Assembly (NCBI GenBank): GCA_020831775.1
Contig: JAFIFZ010000028.1
Coordinates: 1 to 64,000 of the forward strand
Length of the DNA: 64,000 nucleotides
Source: Phycisphaerales bacterium
GTDB lineage: Bacteria; Planctomycetota; Phycisphaerae; Phycisphaerales; UBA1924
Direction: 5' to 3'
Shown: piece after piece, positions 16,146 to 25,978 of the stretch
How the letters are laid out: each line of letters starts with the position of its first letter
Position numbering within the stretch: position 1 is the first letter of the stretch
Translations under genes and position numbers: made by a program
The notes under the pieces: generated by a model
The model's input: the letters and a program-made list of their open reading frames with translations, nothing else
Told to the model about the DNA's origin: nothing
Database searches by the model: none

Positions 16146-17567
16146 TTACAGATCGTACTTCACTCTGCCCCGGTGTTCGCTTCGGCTGATCATGTCTCTG
16201 CTGTAGAGCCCCGCGAGCACGAATTCGATGCAGCTCGCCCGCACGCCCGCGTCCTCGGCGGGGTTGATCTCGAACGCCTTCTCCCACGCCGGCGGGACGC
16301 GTTTGAGCATCTCCGAGTAGTGGGCGCTGGGCATCATGTCGCCGACCTCGACGCTCACGCCCTCGCCGAAGATCTCGGCGATCTCGCCGAGCCCGTGCTC
16401 GGTGACATACTCCTTGAAGACATTGCCGATCGCCTCGGCCGCGATCGCCCCGAGCACCTGCTTCTCGCTCATCCGCTGGGCGCCCATCATGTCCAGCTCC
16501 AGCTTGCCCAGGGCGGAAGCGACAAAGTGCGACAGGTCGCTGACGCGGGGCACGGCCGGCGACTCGCCCAGCAGGATCGACCGCCTGCGCGCGTTGGCGA
16601 CCATCGTGCGGTAGTTGCTGATGCTGAAGCGGGCCGAGACGCCCGACTGCTGGTCGATGTACTTGCTCTTGCGGGCGACGCGGGCCATCTCCTCGCAGAT
16701 CTCCAGCATGAAGCGGGGGACGATCACCGGGAACTCGCCGCCGAGGTCGGTCCCCGCCTCGCTCTGCATGATCTCGATGCCCGTGTCGCGGTCGGGTGGG
16801 TAGTGCGTCTGAACGGTTGCGCCGATGCGGTCTTTGAGCTGGGGGATCACCTTGCCCGAGCGGTTGTAGGTCGCGGGGTTGGCGCTGAAGAGCACGAGGA
16901 CATCGAGGTCGAAGCGGATCGGATAGCCCCGGATCTGCACATCGCGCTCTTCGAGGATGTTGAACAGGCCCACCTGCACCTGTTCGTCGAGGTCGGGCAG
17001 CTCGTTCATCGCGAAGATGCCGCGGTGCATGCGCGGGATCAGCCCGAAGTGCAGCGCCTCCTCGGCGGACATGCTCACGCCCGCGGCGAGCTTGGCCGGG
17101 TCGATCTCGCCGATGACATCGGCGAACTTGGTGCCCGGGGCGAGGCGTTCTGCGTAGCGGTCCGCCCGCTTCCACCACGCGATCCGGACCTCTCGCGGAT
17201 CGCGCAAGAGAGCCGCACGCCCGGCGCTCGTGATCGGGCGCTCGGGGTCCTCGTGCACGGGGCAGCCGGGCAGATCGAGGTAGGGGGTTTCCTCGTCGAG
17301 GAAGTTGACGAGCAGCCGCATCATGCGGCTCTTGCCCTGGCCCTTCTCGCCCAGAAACAGCATGTCGTGCCCCGCCAGCACGGCGTTGACGACCTCGGGG
17401 ATCACCGTGTCCTCGTAGCCGACAATGCCCGGAAACAGCGGCTCGCCGGTTTCCTCGCTCCGGCGGAGGGCTTTGACCATGTTGGCCCGCAGCTCGTCCT
17501 TGACGGGCCGGGAAACCCAGCCGCTCTCGCGGAGATCGTGCAGTGTTGTCGGTCGTGATTCGGGCAT
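16146..17567 (-). CDS. MoxR/ChlI-type AAA+ ATPase
   Basis: A 473-residue ATPase. Residues about 35-75 hold [20 protein letters not shown] and the Walker A-like [33 protein letters not shown] is the Walker B/ChlI-type insert region, followed by [10 protein letters not shown] (sensor 1). The family is that of magnesium-chelatase-like ATPases which normally act with a von Willebrand factor A protein to remodel targets; no VWA gene is adjacent. The start at 17567 (MPESRP) has GAGG upstream. An in-frame extension to 17714 overlaps the neighbouring ureohydrolase gene and is rejected. The partner and substrate are unknown. Confidence 0.85.
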   Translation of the reverse strand: MPESRPTTLHDLRESGWVSRPVKDELRANMVKALRRSEETGEPLFPGIVGYEDTVIPEVVNAVLAGHDMLFLGEKGQGKSRMMRLLVNFLDEETPYLDLPGCPVHEDPERPITSAGRAALLRDPREVRIAWWKRADRYAERLAPGTKFADVIGEIDPAKLAAGVSMSAEEALHFGLIPRMHRGIFAMNELPDLDEQVQVGLFNILEERDVQIRGYPIRFDLDVLVLFSANPATYNRSGKVIPQLKDRIGATVQTHYPPDRDTGIEIMQSEAGTDLGGEFPVIVPRFMLEICEEMARVARKSKYIDQQSGVSARFSISNYRTMVANARRRSILLGESPAVPRVSDLSHFVASALGKLELDMMGAQRMSEKQVLGAIAAEAIGNVFKEYVTEHGLGEIAEIFGEGVSVEVGDMMPSAHYSEMLKRVPPAWEKAFEINPAEDAGVRASCIEFVLAGLYSRDMISRSEHRGRVKYDL

Positions 17568-17632
17568 GGAGGTCCTCGTTGGTGTAATGGAAGGTTCGGC
17601 GGGGTGCGTGCTCCGGATGCCGCGAAGATTCC

Positions 17633-18643
17633 TCAGTTCCCCGCCAGTCCGTTGGTGATCGTCGCGACGCCGAGCAAGGCGTGCAGCACGCGGGCCCCGA
17701 CATTGGCGTCCCACGCGTCGCCCGGCTCACCCTCGCCCGGGGCGACCTCGACGAGGTCGAACCCGACGACGCGGCGACCGGAACTCGCCAGCATGAGCAG
17801 CAGCGTGTTGATCTGGCCCCACAAGAGCCCGCCGGGCACGGGCGTGCCCGTGTGCGGGCAGAGCGCCGGGTCGAGCCCGTCGATGTCGAACGAGATGTAG
17901 ACCAGTTCGGGCAGGTGGTCGATCACCGAAGCCGCGATCGAGGCGAACGGCCGCCCCTCATGCAGCGCCTGGGTCATCTCAAAGTCGGTGATGGTCACGA
18001 CGCGGCCGCTCTGCGAGCGCCCGAACGCCATCTCGTCGGCGCTGTAGTCCCGGATGCCGAACTGCACCAGCTTCGCGACGCCTTCGCAGCGATCGAGCAC
18101 ATTCCACGCGATCGCGGCGTGCGAGTGGGTAAACCCCTGGAACGCCTCGCGGAAATCCATGTGCGCGTCGATCTGTAGCAGACCGAGCCCCGGATGACGG
18201 GCCGCGACCGCCTCGATCGAGCCTAGGGGCGTCGAGTGCTCGCCCCCAAGCACGACCGGGATCCCGCCCTCGTCGAGCGTCTGAGTCGCAAAGCGATGGG
18301 TCAGGTCGCGGATGTGTTCGCCGGCCTTGTTCACCTCGGCGAGCGTCTCGGGGTGGGCAACCGGGAACTCGCCCTGGGCGGAGATCGGGGCGGTGAGCTT
18401 TGTGATGCTCTCGTTGAGCGAGACGAGCTCGGGGTCTTCGGCGAGCAGGGCGGTGAGCTCTTCCTGCCCGACCGAGAGCGGCCCGCTGGAAAGGTCGACC
18501 TGGGCGGAAGCCGCGGCGATCGCCGCCGGGCCCAGCGCCGCCCCCTTGCGGTAGCTCGCCGTCGCGTCGTAGGGGATCGGCAGGATCGAGATCTTGGGCG
18601 ACGCAGGGGGCTCGACGCCGAAGAGGGGTTGCAGGTCTGGCAT
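17633..18643 (-). CDS. speB: Agmatinase-family ureohydrolase
   Basis: A 336-residue manganese hydrolase of the arginase/agmatinase superfamily. Metal ligands are visible in [13 protein letters not shown] with SHA, and [17 protein letters not shown] near the end matches the substrate-side Glu. Agmatinase hydrolyses agmatine to putrescine and urea; related enzymes cut guanidinobutyrate or other guanidino acids, and sequence reading cannot separate these. The neighbouring AAA ATPase and gabD on the same strand would fit a route from agmatine or guanidinobutyrate through GABA to succinate. It is divergent from apgM. Confidence 0.85.
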   Translation of the reverse strand: MPDLQPLFGVEPPASPKISILPIPYDATASYRKGAALGPAAIAAASAQVDLSSGPLSVGQEELTALLAEDPELVSLNESITKLTAPISAQGEFPVAHPETLAEVNKAGEHIRDLTHRFATQTLDEGGIPVVLGGEHSTPLGSIEAVAARHPGLGLLQIDAHMDFREAFQGFTHSHAAIAWNVLDRCEGVAKLVQFGIRDYSADEMAFGRSQSGRVVTITDFEMTQALHEGRPFASIAASVIDHLPELVYISFDIDGLDPALCPHTGTPVPGGLLWGQINTLLLMLASSGRRVVGFDLVEVAPGEGEPGDAWDANVGARVLHALLGVATITNGLAGN

Positions 18644-18718
18644 TGGCGCTCTCGCAGGCTCGGGTCGGTACGCCCCCGCGGGGCCGGACAGCAGAGCGTA
18701 GAGCCGCTCCGACCCGCG

Positions 18719-18724
18719 TACGCT
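18719..18724 (+). promoter_or_regulatory. TANNNT element directly upstream of apgM
   Basis: TACGCT ends eight bases before the GTG start, and no Shine-Dalgarno sequence is present. This spacing would place transcription initiation at or next to the start codon. Confidence 0.5.
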
Positions 18725-18732
18725 TGGGGCCT

Positions 18733-19998
18733 GTGAAGTACGCGGTCATCATCCCAGACGGCGCGGCGGACCTCCCGATCGACGAACTGGGGGGCAAAAC
18801 GCCCTTCGAGGCCGCCGAGACACCCAACCTCGACGCCCTCGCCCTGCGAGGCAAGGTCGGCACCGCCGCGACCACCCCCGAAGGCTTCGACGCCGGCAGC
18901 GATGTCTGCTCGATGTGCCTCCTCGGCTACGACCCCGAACGCTTCCACACCGGGCGGGCCCCGCTGGAAGCCGCGGCGATCGGCCTGGACATCGGGCCGG
19001 GCGACTGGGTCTTCAGAGTCAACCTCGTCACCGTCGGCGAAGGGGACGACGAGGGCGTGATGGTCGACCACTCCGCCGGCGGGCTGGGCGACACCGAAGG
19101 CCGCGAACTGCTCGATTCGCTCGTGGAGTTCTGGGCCGAGCGGGCGCCGGAACTCATGGAACAGATGCAGGTCGTCCACGGCAAGAGCTACCGCGGCTCG
19201 ATCGCCGACCGCTCGGGGCGTTCCTTCCGCGCGCTGGCGACCACCCCGCCCCACGAGATGCCCGGCGAAGAGTGGCGGCGCGAACTGCCCGACGGCGAGA
19301 ACGCCGAGGGAATCCTGAAACTGATGGAGCTCTCTTCCAAGCACCTCAGCGTGCACCCGATCAACCGCGCAAGAAAAGAGGCGGGCAAGCGTCCGGCCAA
19401 CATGGCGTGGATCTGGGGCCAGGGCACGCGCCCGCAGATGCCTTCGTTCAAGAGCCTCTACAACCTCCGCGGCGCGATGACGACGCCCGTCGACCTGCTC
19501 GCGGGGATCGCGAGGCTGATCGGTTGGGACCTGCTCGATGTGCCGGGCGTGACCAGCTACCACGACAACGACTACAAGGCGCAGGGCGCCGCGACCTGCA
19601 AGGCGCTCGACCGCTACGACATCGTCTGCTGCCACATCGAAGCGCCCGACGAGGCCTCGCACCAGGGCGACTACGCGACCAAGGTCGCCTCGATCGAGGC
19701 GATCGACCGGCACATCGTCGGCCCGGTGATGGAGAAGCTCGAATCCTTCGGCGACCCCGAGCGCGACCCGGAGGCCGAGGGCTGGCGCGTGCTCATCATG
19801 CCCGACCACTACACGCTCGTCTCGACGAGGCGCCACGACCAGACGCCCGTCCCCTTCGCGGTCGCCGGCTCGTGGGTGCGGACCGTCGTCAACCGGCGCC
19901 TCACCGAGCGCGAGGCCGAGGAGAGCGACCTGCATGTCGACCCAGGGCACGAACTAATGGAGTTTTTCCTCAGAGGCGGGCTCGCCGGCGTGCGCTGA
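18733..19998 (+). CDS. apgM: Cofactor-independent phosphoglycerate mutase, archaeal-type
   Basis: A 421-residue enzyme interconverting 3- and 2-phosphoglycerate. It begins VKYAVIIPDGAADLP and has the alkaline-phosphatase-superfamily metal sites: IIPDGAAD near the N-terminus, nucleophile Ser in GSDVCSMCLLGYDP, EAPDEASHQGD, and MPDHYT near the C-terminus with RRHDQTPVPF. These are hallmarks of the aPGAM (ApgM) branch rather than GpmI. GTG at 18733 is the first codon of the conserved domain. It has no ribosome-binding site but an adjacent -10-like TACGCT. The enolase gene lies about 13 kb away. Confidence 0.93.
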   Translation: MKYAVIIPDGAADLPIDELGGKTPFEAAETPNLDALALRGKVGTAATTPEGFDAGSDVCSMCLLGYDPERFHTGRAPLEAAAIGLDIGPGDWVFRVNLVTVGEGDDEGVMVDHSAGGLGDTEGRELLDSLVEFWAERAPELMEQMQVVHGKSYRGSIADRSGRSFRALATTPPHEMPGEEWRRELPDGENAEGILKLMELSSKHLSVHPINRARKEAGKRPANMAWIWGQGTRPQMPSFKSLYNLRGAMTTPVDLLAGIARLIGWDLLDVPGVTSYHDNDYKAQGAATCKALDRYDIVCCHIEAPDEASHQGDYATKVASIEAIDRHIVGPVMEKLESFGDPERDPEAEGWRVLIMPDHYTLVSTRRHDQTPVPFAVAGSWVRTVVNRRLTEREAEESDLHVDPGHELMEFFLRGGLAGVR

Positions 19999-20020
19999 CG
20001 CCCGCGATCGAACTCGAATC

Positions 20021-20701
20021 ATGGCTGAACGACCCGAACACGAAGACTGGCGCGACGAAGACGAGGCCGATGACGGCCCCTTCGAGATCGAACCCCCTCA
20101 CGATGAGCCCGATGGCTCGGAGTACGGCCTCGGCCCTGTCGCCTCGGCAGGGGGCGCAGGCGCCCGCCCGCCTGTTGCGACCGCGGTTGCCGGAGACGAT
20201 GACGACGACGACGGCCCCGATCGCCCGGATCCGAGCCTTTGGATGATCCAGCCCGGATGGCCCCGCGAGCTGCCGGCGCTCTACCTGGGGCTGGCCCTCG
20301 GCGCTGTCGCGATGGTGATCGCGGGCGTCAACGCCGAGCGGGCGGTCATCGTCACGGCTCTGCTGACTGTGCTGATGACATGGATGACCGCGGCGCTCGG
20401 GGTGGTGTCGCTGCACCTGACGGCCTGGTTCACCGTGCGGACCTTCAACGAGCCGATGCGCGGGGCGACGCGGATGCTTGTTGTTTCGTCGCTCTTTGTG
20501 CTGCTCACCGTCTGCCGCTGGCCCGTGCCCGGGCGCATCGTGGACTACCTGATCGCGATCCTGGCGTACGGCGTCTCGCTGGTGGTGCTCTTCAGGCTGC
20601 CGAGGTACGAGACGCTGGTGCTCGGGTCGATCCACCTGGGGCTCTGGCTGGTGCTGCAGACGCTCTTTGCGATGGTGCGCCACACCGCGGCGCCGGTGTA
20701 G
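20021..20701 (+). CDS. Membrane protein with acidic N-terminal tail, unknown function
   Basis: A 226-residue protein. The first 70 residues are very acidic, with a run of six Asp, and probably disordered. From residue 80 there are about five hydrophobic helices (LYLGLALGAVAMVIAG, IVTALLTVLMTWMTAALGVV, MLVVSSLFVLLTVCRW, IVDYLIAILAYGVSLVVLF, LVLGSIHLGLWLVLQTLF). I recognise no family; the size resembles Yip1-like or uncharacterised planctomycete membrane proteins. It starts 22 bases after apgM on the same strand. Confidence 0.6.
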   Translation: MAERPEHEDWRDEDEADDGPFEIEPPHDEPDGSEYGLGPVASAGGAGARPPVATAVAGDDDDDDGPDRPDPSLWMIQPGWPRELPALYLGLALGAVAMVIAGVNAERAVIVTALLTVLMTWMTAALGVVSLHLTAWFTVRTFNEPMRGATRMLVVSSLFVLLTVCRWPVPGRIVDYLIAILAYGVSLVVLFRLPRYETLVLGSIHLGLWLVLQTLFAMVRHTAAPV

Positions 20702-20900
20702 GCCCGGGGCTCTGGTGGCACAGATTTCCGACCTGAGCTCTCCCCCTTCTACCCAATCTCTGCTCACCTGTTCTCCTGATCGCCTGCTCGACCCTCTCGC
20801 CCGGCAAAGCCGGGCGCGGTTTGTGCCCCCGCGCGCCAGCGCGTATGTTGACCCGCCCCGGCGGGCCGACCCGCCGGCCAACCCGCGGAGCGCTGCATCC

Positions 20901-22814
20901 ATGGCTGAGACCACCGGCACGACCCCACCGACCGGCAAGCCCCCCTCAAAGAGAGGCGGCGTGCTCGACAAGATCGAGAAGATCGGCAACCGCCTGCCAG
21001 ACCCGGCGATCCTGTTTCTGATCGGGGCGGTCATCGTCATGCTCGCCTCGGGCGTCGCGGACTGGACCGGCTGGGAGGTCGTCCGCAAGCAGCCCGTCGA
21101 GGTCGTCGACCCGCAGACGGGCGAGACGCGCCTGGAGCTCCAGATCGCCACCGAAGACACCCGCGTGCTCAACGAGCAGACGGGCGAGATCGAGGTGGTG
21201 TCGACGCCGGAAGTCATCCGCCCGGTCAACCTCCTCTCCAGCGACGGGCTGTACTGGGCGATCTCGTCGATGGTGACGAACTTCATGCAGTTCCCGCCGC
21301 TGGGCATCGTGCTGGTGGGGATGCTGGGCGTGGGGGTCGCCGAGCGGACGGGGCTGATCGGGGCGCTGCTGAAGGTGTTCATGGCGATCACGCCGGCGAA
21401 GCTGCTGACGCCCGCGACGGTCTTCATCGGGGTGATGAGTTCGGCGACCAGCGACGCGGGGTATGTCGTGCTGCCGCCGCTGGCGGCGCTGCTCTACATG
21501 TCGGTGGGTCGGAGCCCGCTGTCGGGCATCGCGGCGGTCTTCGCGGGCGTCTCGGCGGGCTTCAGCGCCAACCTCTTCCCGACCGGGCTGGACCCGATGC
21601 TCGCCGAGCTGACGCAGACGGGCACCGTCCTGATCGACGAGGGCTACCGCGTCAACCCGCTGTGCAACTGGTGGTTCATGATCGCCTCGACGGTGATGGC
21701 GACGCTGGTGGGGTGGTTCGTGACCGCCCGCTTCGTCGAACCCCGCTTCGAAGGCAAGCCCGCCGACGAGGGCGGCCCCCGACCGCCCGATGCGGACATG
21801 GTCAGCAGCCAGAAGCTCACCGAGACCGAGGAGCGGGGCCTGCTCATCACCGGCGTCGCCGCCCTCGTGCTCGCCACCGTTCTGCTCTCGATGGTGCTGG
21901 TCCCGGGCTGGCCTCTCCACGGCAAGGCGCCACTGACGCCCGAAGAGGTCCAGAAGATCGAGTCCGCCGCCCTCGCCGAGGCGGAGCTGCCCCTCGTCGA
22001 CGCCTCCGGCTTCGCCTCGACGCTCGGCGACAAGCTCGAAGGCGAACTGCCCGAGCAGCAGGTCAAGACCGCGATCGACGACGCGATGCTCCTGCACACC
22101 ACGCCGCTGGGCGACGCCGAACGGGAAGCGGTCGTCGGCCCCGCACTCGCCGGCGAGAGCGACAACAAGTTCGACCGCTGGGTCGTCGTCATCGTCCCGC
22201 TGCTGTTTATCGCCTTCCTGATCCCCGGCGTGGTCTACGGCATGGTCGTTGGAGAGCTGCGCAACAGCAAGGACCTCGCCCGCCTCATGGTCGAGTCGAT
22301 GGCCGCGATGGCGCCGATCATCGTGCTCGCTTTCTTCGCCGCCCAGTTCATCGAGTACTTCAGGTACTCCAACCTGGGGACCATGCTCGCCCTCTCGGGC
22401 GGCGAGATGCTCGCCCGCGCCGGCCTGCCGACGCTGCTGCTTCTCGTGCTGTTCATCCTGCTAACCGCGGCGTTCAACATGTTCGTCGGTTCGATGAGCG
22501 CCAAGTACGCCCTCTTCGCCCCGATCTTCGTCCCGATGCTCATGATCGTCGGCATCAGCCCCGAGCTGACGCAGGCGGCCTACCGCATCGGCGACTCGGT
22601 CACCAACATCATCACGCCGCTGAACTCCTACCTGGTCATCATCCTCGTCTTCATGCAGCGGTATGTGTCCAAGTCCGGCATGGGCACGCTGATCGCCATG
22701 ATGCTGCCCTATTCGATCGCCTTCACCATCGCGTGGACCATCCTGCTGGCGATCTGGCTCTGGCTCGGCCTGCCCCTAGGCCCCGACGGGGGCCTCACCT
22801 ACACGCCCTCATGA
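20901..22814 (+). CDS. AbgT-family transporter
   Basis: A 637-residue membrane protein. IEKIGNRLPDPAILFLIGA is the conserved opening of AbgT transporters; SSATSDAGYVVLPPLAALLY, GFSANLFPTGLDPMLAE and DSVTNIITPLNSYLVIIL are further family blocks, including the hairpin and NIITP regions of the substrate site. AbgT proteins import p-aminobenzoyl-glutamate or export sulfonamides by ion coupling. It is about 120 residues longer than E. coli AbgT because of two soluble insertions: about 45 residues after helix 1 and about 85 residues (LTPEEVQKIESAAL to GESDNKFDRW) in mid-protein. GGAG at 20887-20890 sets the start. It converges on guaD, 12 bases apart. Confidence 0.88.
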   Translation: MAETTGTTPPTGKPPSKRGGVLDKIEKIGNRLPDPAILFLIGAVIVMLASGVADWTGWEVVRKQPVEVVDPQTGETRLELQIATEDTRVLNEQTGEIEVVSTPEVIRPVNLLSSDGLYWAISSMVTNFMQFPPLGIVLVGMLGVGVAERTGLIGALLKVFMAITPAKLLTPATVFIGVMSSATSDAGYVVLPPLAALLYMSVGRSPLSGIAAVFAGVSAGFSANLFPTGLDPMLAELTQTGTVLIDEGYRVNPLCNWWFMIASTVMATLVGWFVTARFVEPRFEGKPADEGGPRPPDADMVSSQKLTETEERGLLITGVAALVLATVLLSMVLVPGWPLHGKAPLTPEEVQKIESAALAEAELPLVDASGFASTLGDKLEGELPEQQVKTAIDDAMLLHTTPLGDAEREAVVGPALAGESDNKFDRWVVVIVPLLFIAFLIPGVVYGMVVGELRNSKDLARLMVESMAAMAPIIVLAFFAAQFIEYFRYSNLGTMLALSGGEMLARAGLPTLLLLVLFILLTAAFNMFVGSMSAKYALFAPIFVPMLMIVGISPELTQAAYRIGDSVTNIITPLNSYLVIILVFMQRYVSKSGMGTLIAMMLPYSIAFTIAWTILLAIWLWLGLPLGPDGGLTYTPS

Positions 22815-22826
22815 TTGAGGAGAGCG

Positions 22827-24047
22827 TCAGAGACTCGCGTACACCGTCTTGCCGTGCACGAGCGTCCGCTTCAGCCAGCGGTCGTCCCACGCGTAGAGCA
22901 GCGCCCCGAGCGGGTCGATCGAGGGCTCGTCCTCGCCCAGCTCAAGCTCGATGTCCGGCTCGATGAGCAGGAGGTCGGCCGAACGTCCCTGCTCGATCTG
23001 GCCAGTGTCGTCGAAGCCGAGCACCGAGGCGTTGCCACCCGTGATCGACCACCACGCGTGGGAGGCGGGGGGCGCCAATTCGCCGCGCAGGCGGGCGACA
23101 TCGAGCATCGCCCGCGCCACGCGGACCATCGACCGGTCGGGCCCCGCCCCGATGTCCGACCCGGGCGCAGGGCGGATTTTCGCCTCGACATTCCGCCGCA
23201 GGTCCATCATCCCCGCGCCCAGGAACGCGTTGGCGGTGGGGCAGTGGGCGATCGCGGCCCCCGAAGCCCCGATCGTGCGGCGTTCCTCGTCGTCCAGCCA
23301 GATCCCGTGCCCGAGCACGCAGCGCCGGCGCAAAAGCCCCGCCCTCGCATACACCTCCGTGTACGAGAGCCCGTCGAACAGCTCGCGCACCTTCGCGCAC
23401 TCGTCCCGCGTCTCAGAGAGGTGCGTCTGCACGAACTGCCCCGTTGTTTCGGCGACCTTCCCCGCCCCGGCCAGAAGCTCGGGCGTGCACGAGATCGCGA
23501 ACCTCGGCGAGACCGCCGGCCTCACCCGCCCGATCTGATCGTGCTTGGCCGCCTCTTGCAACAGCTGAGCCGCCGGACGCACCAGTTCTTCGGGCGCGTT
23601 GCGGTCCATGAGCACCTGGCCGATGAGCGCCCGAACGCCGATCTCCGCCGCGGCCCGCATCGCGGCCTTGGCCGCGTCGAAGTGCACCGTCGCGTACCCA
23701 GCGAAAGCCGTCGTGCCGAACGAGCAGAGCGTCCGCACCGCGTGATCCGTCGCCTCGGCCGCCAGATCCGGGTCCGCCCACGACGCCTCGGCCGGATAGA
23801 CCACCCGCTCCAGCCACTGGAGCAGCCCCATCCCGTCGGCCCCGATCACCGGGACCTGCGGCAGGTGCATGTGCGCATCAACAAAGCCCGGGCAGACGAT
23901 CGTCCCCTCGCCCCCCATGTCGGCCATGAAGATCTCTTCACCGAACTCGACCGAGCGGATCACCCCGTGCTCGACCGTCAGAAAGCCCCGCTTCAGGCAG
24001 ACCCCCTCATGGGGATCGGGCAGCATCAACCAGCCGGCGACGATCAT
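22827..24047 (-). CDS. guaD: Guanine deaminase
   Basis: A 406-residue amidohydrolase. PGFVDAHMHLPQ is the family's metal-binding and Gln-containing signature, followed by VSPRFAISCTPELL, QTHLSE, VLGHGIWLDDEE and AHCPTANAFLGAG, and the metal Asp in PGSDIGAG. This set is that of guanine deaminase (guanine to xanthine plus ammonia) rather than of the chlorohydrolase TrzN branch. Its start lies 15 bases downstream of the M61 peptidase stop, so the two are probably co-transcribed although their functions are unrelated. Length is slightly short of the 430-440 typical. Confidence 0.88.
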   Translation of the reverse strand: MIVAGWLMLPDPHEGVCLKRGFLTVEHGVIRSVEFGEEIFMADMGGEGTIVCPGFVDAHMHLPQVPVIGADGMGLLQWLERVVYPAEASWADPDLAAEATDHAVRTLCSFGTTAFAGYATVHFDAAKAAMRAAAEIGVRALIGQVLMDRNAPEELVRPAAQLLQEAAKHDQIGRVRPAVSPRFAISCTPELLAGAGKVAETTGQFVQTHLSETRDECAKVRELFDGLSYTEVYARAGLLRRRCVLGHGIWLDDEERRTIGASGAAIAHCPTANAFLGAGMMDLRRNVEAKIRPAPGSDIGAGPDRSMVRVARAMLDVARLRGELAPPASHAWWSITGGNASVLGFDDTGQIEQGRSADLLLIEPDIELELGEDEPSIDPLGALLYAWDDRWLKRTLVHGKTVYASL

Positions 24048-24062
24048 GACCGCCGCTCCGCG

Positions 24063-25886
24063 TCAATCCGCGGCAGAATCAAACGGTCGATGCATCCAGG
24101 CCTCGTACGCACGGCGCTGCTCCGGGGTGGGGTTCCTGACCTTGCGGACCGTCCATCGGCCGGTCTCCTCTTCGCCAAGGGTAAGCCGCAGCGTGTGCAG
24201 GCGGTTCCACCTGAAAAACTTGACCTCGACCTCGTCGCCCGGGCTGTAGCTCCGGATGACCGACTCGGCGTTCCCGCCGCTGAACCGGCGCCCGTCGACG
24301 GACACGACCTCGTCGTCGACGAGGAGACCCGTCTCGGTCGCCGGCCCTTCCGACGAGACGCGCGTGACGCGGGCCGGGTGCCCGCCGGCGAAGTCCGCCC
24401 CGAGGAACGCCACGGTCCGGGCGTTGCGCAGGTAGAGCTCCAGCCCGACGCGGCGCAGCGCGTCCTCGACCTCGTACTCTTCCGTCCCGTGCACGAAGCG
24501 GCGCCAGAACTCGCGCAGGTCCAGCCCGCTGAGCTCCTCGGCCGCCAGACGGAAGTCGTCGTCGGTGAAGCCCCCGCCCTCGAGCGGGAACCGCTCGTAC
24601 ATCGTCCGCATCAGCGTATCGAGCGACTCGCGGTCCCCCGTCGCCTCGCGGATCTTCATGTCGAGCTTGAGGTTGACCAAGGCGCCGGAGCCGTAGAACG
24701 AGATCGTCGAGTTCAAGGAGTCCGGCGTCGGACGGTTGAACTTGATCCACGCGTCGTAGCTCGACTGGGCGAGCGACTGGAGCATCCGCCCCGGACGCGT
24801 GCGGTGCCCGGCGACCTGCGAAGCGATGCGATCGAGGAAGGTCTGCTCGTCGGTCAGACCGATCCTCGCGAGCGTGAACCCGTCGTAGTAGCTCGTGGTC
24901 CCCTCGGCGACCCAGAACAGGTCGCTGTAGTTCTCTTTCTGATAGTTGTAGGGGCTGATCCCCGCAGGGCGCAGGCGCTTGACATTCCAGGTGTGGAACA
25001 TCTCGTGGCTCGTCAAGCGCAGGAAGTTCTCGTAGAGCCCCTCGTTGGTGAACGACTCGGGGCGCGCGCCCATGATCGTCGAGTTCCAGTGCTCCGTGCC
25101 CCCGCCCATGCCCGGCTGGCAGTGGATCATGAAGACATACCGCTCGTAGGGGATCTCGCCGAAGATCTCCGCCTGGTGGCGCGTGATCGCCGCGAAGTCC
25201 GCCGCGAGCCGCTCCTCGTCCACCTCGCACTCGCCCCAGATCACGATCTCGTGCGGCACGCCGTCCAGGTCGAACTCGATGAGCTGGTGCTCGCCGATCT
25301 CGAAGGGGGAATCGACCAGGATGTCAAAGTCGGGCGAGACAAACGCGCCCGGCGTCGAGGGGCAGGGCTCGAGCCCCGTCGCGACCCGCCAATCTCCGGG
25401 CTTCTCGATGTGCACCCGCAAGGACTCGTCGCGGTAGGGGGGGTGGTACAGGAAGACGGCCGACCCGCTCAGAAACGCGTGCGACGGGTCGACATGCGCC
25501 ATCCGCAGGCGGAGCTGGTTGGCGTACAGCACATACCCGACGCGGACCTCGTCGGCGCCGGCGGACTCGATCCGCCAGGCCGCCTTGTCGGTCTTGCCCA
25601 TCGCCAGCTTCTCGCCGGATGCGTCGCGGGCGTGGATCGAACGGATCGTCCCCGGGAAGTCCTCGATCGAGTACCGGCCGGGACGCCAGACCGGCATCTG
25701 CACCTCGATCTCGTCGTGCCCGCCCACGCCCCGCAGCACCATCTCGATCTCGACCGTCTGGGTCTGGGGGCGGTCGAGCTTCACGAAGTACTCGACCTTG
25801 TAGCCCTCGGCCAACGCAGGCAGCGCCAGCAGGCAGAGCGCCAGGAACCCAACGCAGAGCGACCTCGCAGAGCACCGAAGAGACAT
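24063..25886 (-). CDS. M61-family (glycyl aminopeptidase-like) metallopeptidase with PDZ domain
   Basis: A 607-residue exported protein with signal peptide ending LPALA. The zinc site is HEMFHTW near residue 290 with the third ligand Glu in FWVAEGTTSYYDG; GGGTEHWNST just upstream is the family GGxEH-like motif. The last 130 residues form a PDZ domain (ARVTRVSSEGPATETGLLVDDEVVSVDG). M61 enzymes from Sphingomonas cleave N-terminal Gly or Ala. A perfect AGGAGG lies five bases before the start codon, stronger than most in this window. It is divergent from the BtpA-family gene. Confidence 0.92.
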   Translation of the reverse strand: MSLRCSARSLCVGFLALCLLALPALAEGYKVEYFVKLDRPQTQTVEIEMVLRGVGGHDEIEVQMPVWRPGRYSIEDFPGTIRSIHARDASGEKLAMGKTDKAAWRIESAGADEVRVGYVLYANQLRLRMAHVDPSHAFLSGSAVFLYHPPYRDESLRVHIEKPGDWRVATGLEPCPSTPGAFVSPDFDILVDSPFEIGEHQLIEFDLDGVPHEIVIWGECEVDEERLAADFAAITRHQAEIFGEIPYERYVFMIHCQPGMGGGTEHWNSTIMGARPESFTNEGLYENFLRLTSHEMFHTWNVKRLRPAGISPYNYQKENYSDLFWVAEGTTSYYDGFTLARIGLTDEQTFLDRIASQVAGHRTRPGRMLQSLAQSSYDAWIKFNRPTPDSLNSTISFYGSGALVNLKLDMKIREATGDRESLDTLMRTMYERFPLEGGGFTDDDFRLAAEELSGLDLREFWRRFVHGTEEYEVEDALRRVGLELYLRNARTVAFLGADFAGGHPARVTRVSSEGPATETGLLVDDEVVSVDGRRFSGGNAESVIRSYSPGDEVEVKFFRWNRLHTLRLTLGEEETGRWTVRKVRNPTPEQRRAYEAWMHRPFDSAAD

Positions 25887-25966
25887 GCAAACCTCCTGAA
25901 AGACGAACAGGTTCAGCCGCAGTGTACCGGCTCAGCCCGCCCCTCGCGGCCGACCCGCAGGCCGGA

Positions 25967-25972
25967 TACGCT
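25967..25972 (+). promoter_or_regulatory. TANNNT element directly upstream of the btpA-family gene
   Basis: TACGCT ends six bases before the ATG at 25979. No Shine-Dalgarno is present, so the transcript is probably leaderless. Confidence 0.5.
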
Positions 25973-25978
25973 CTCGCC

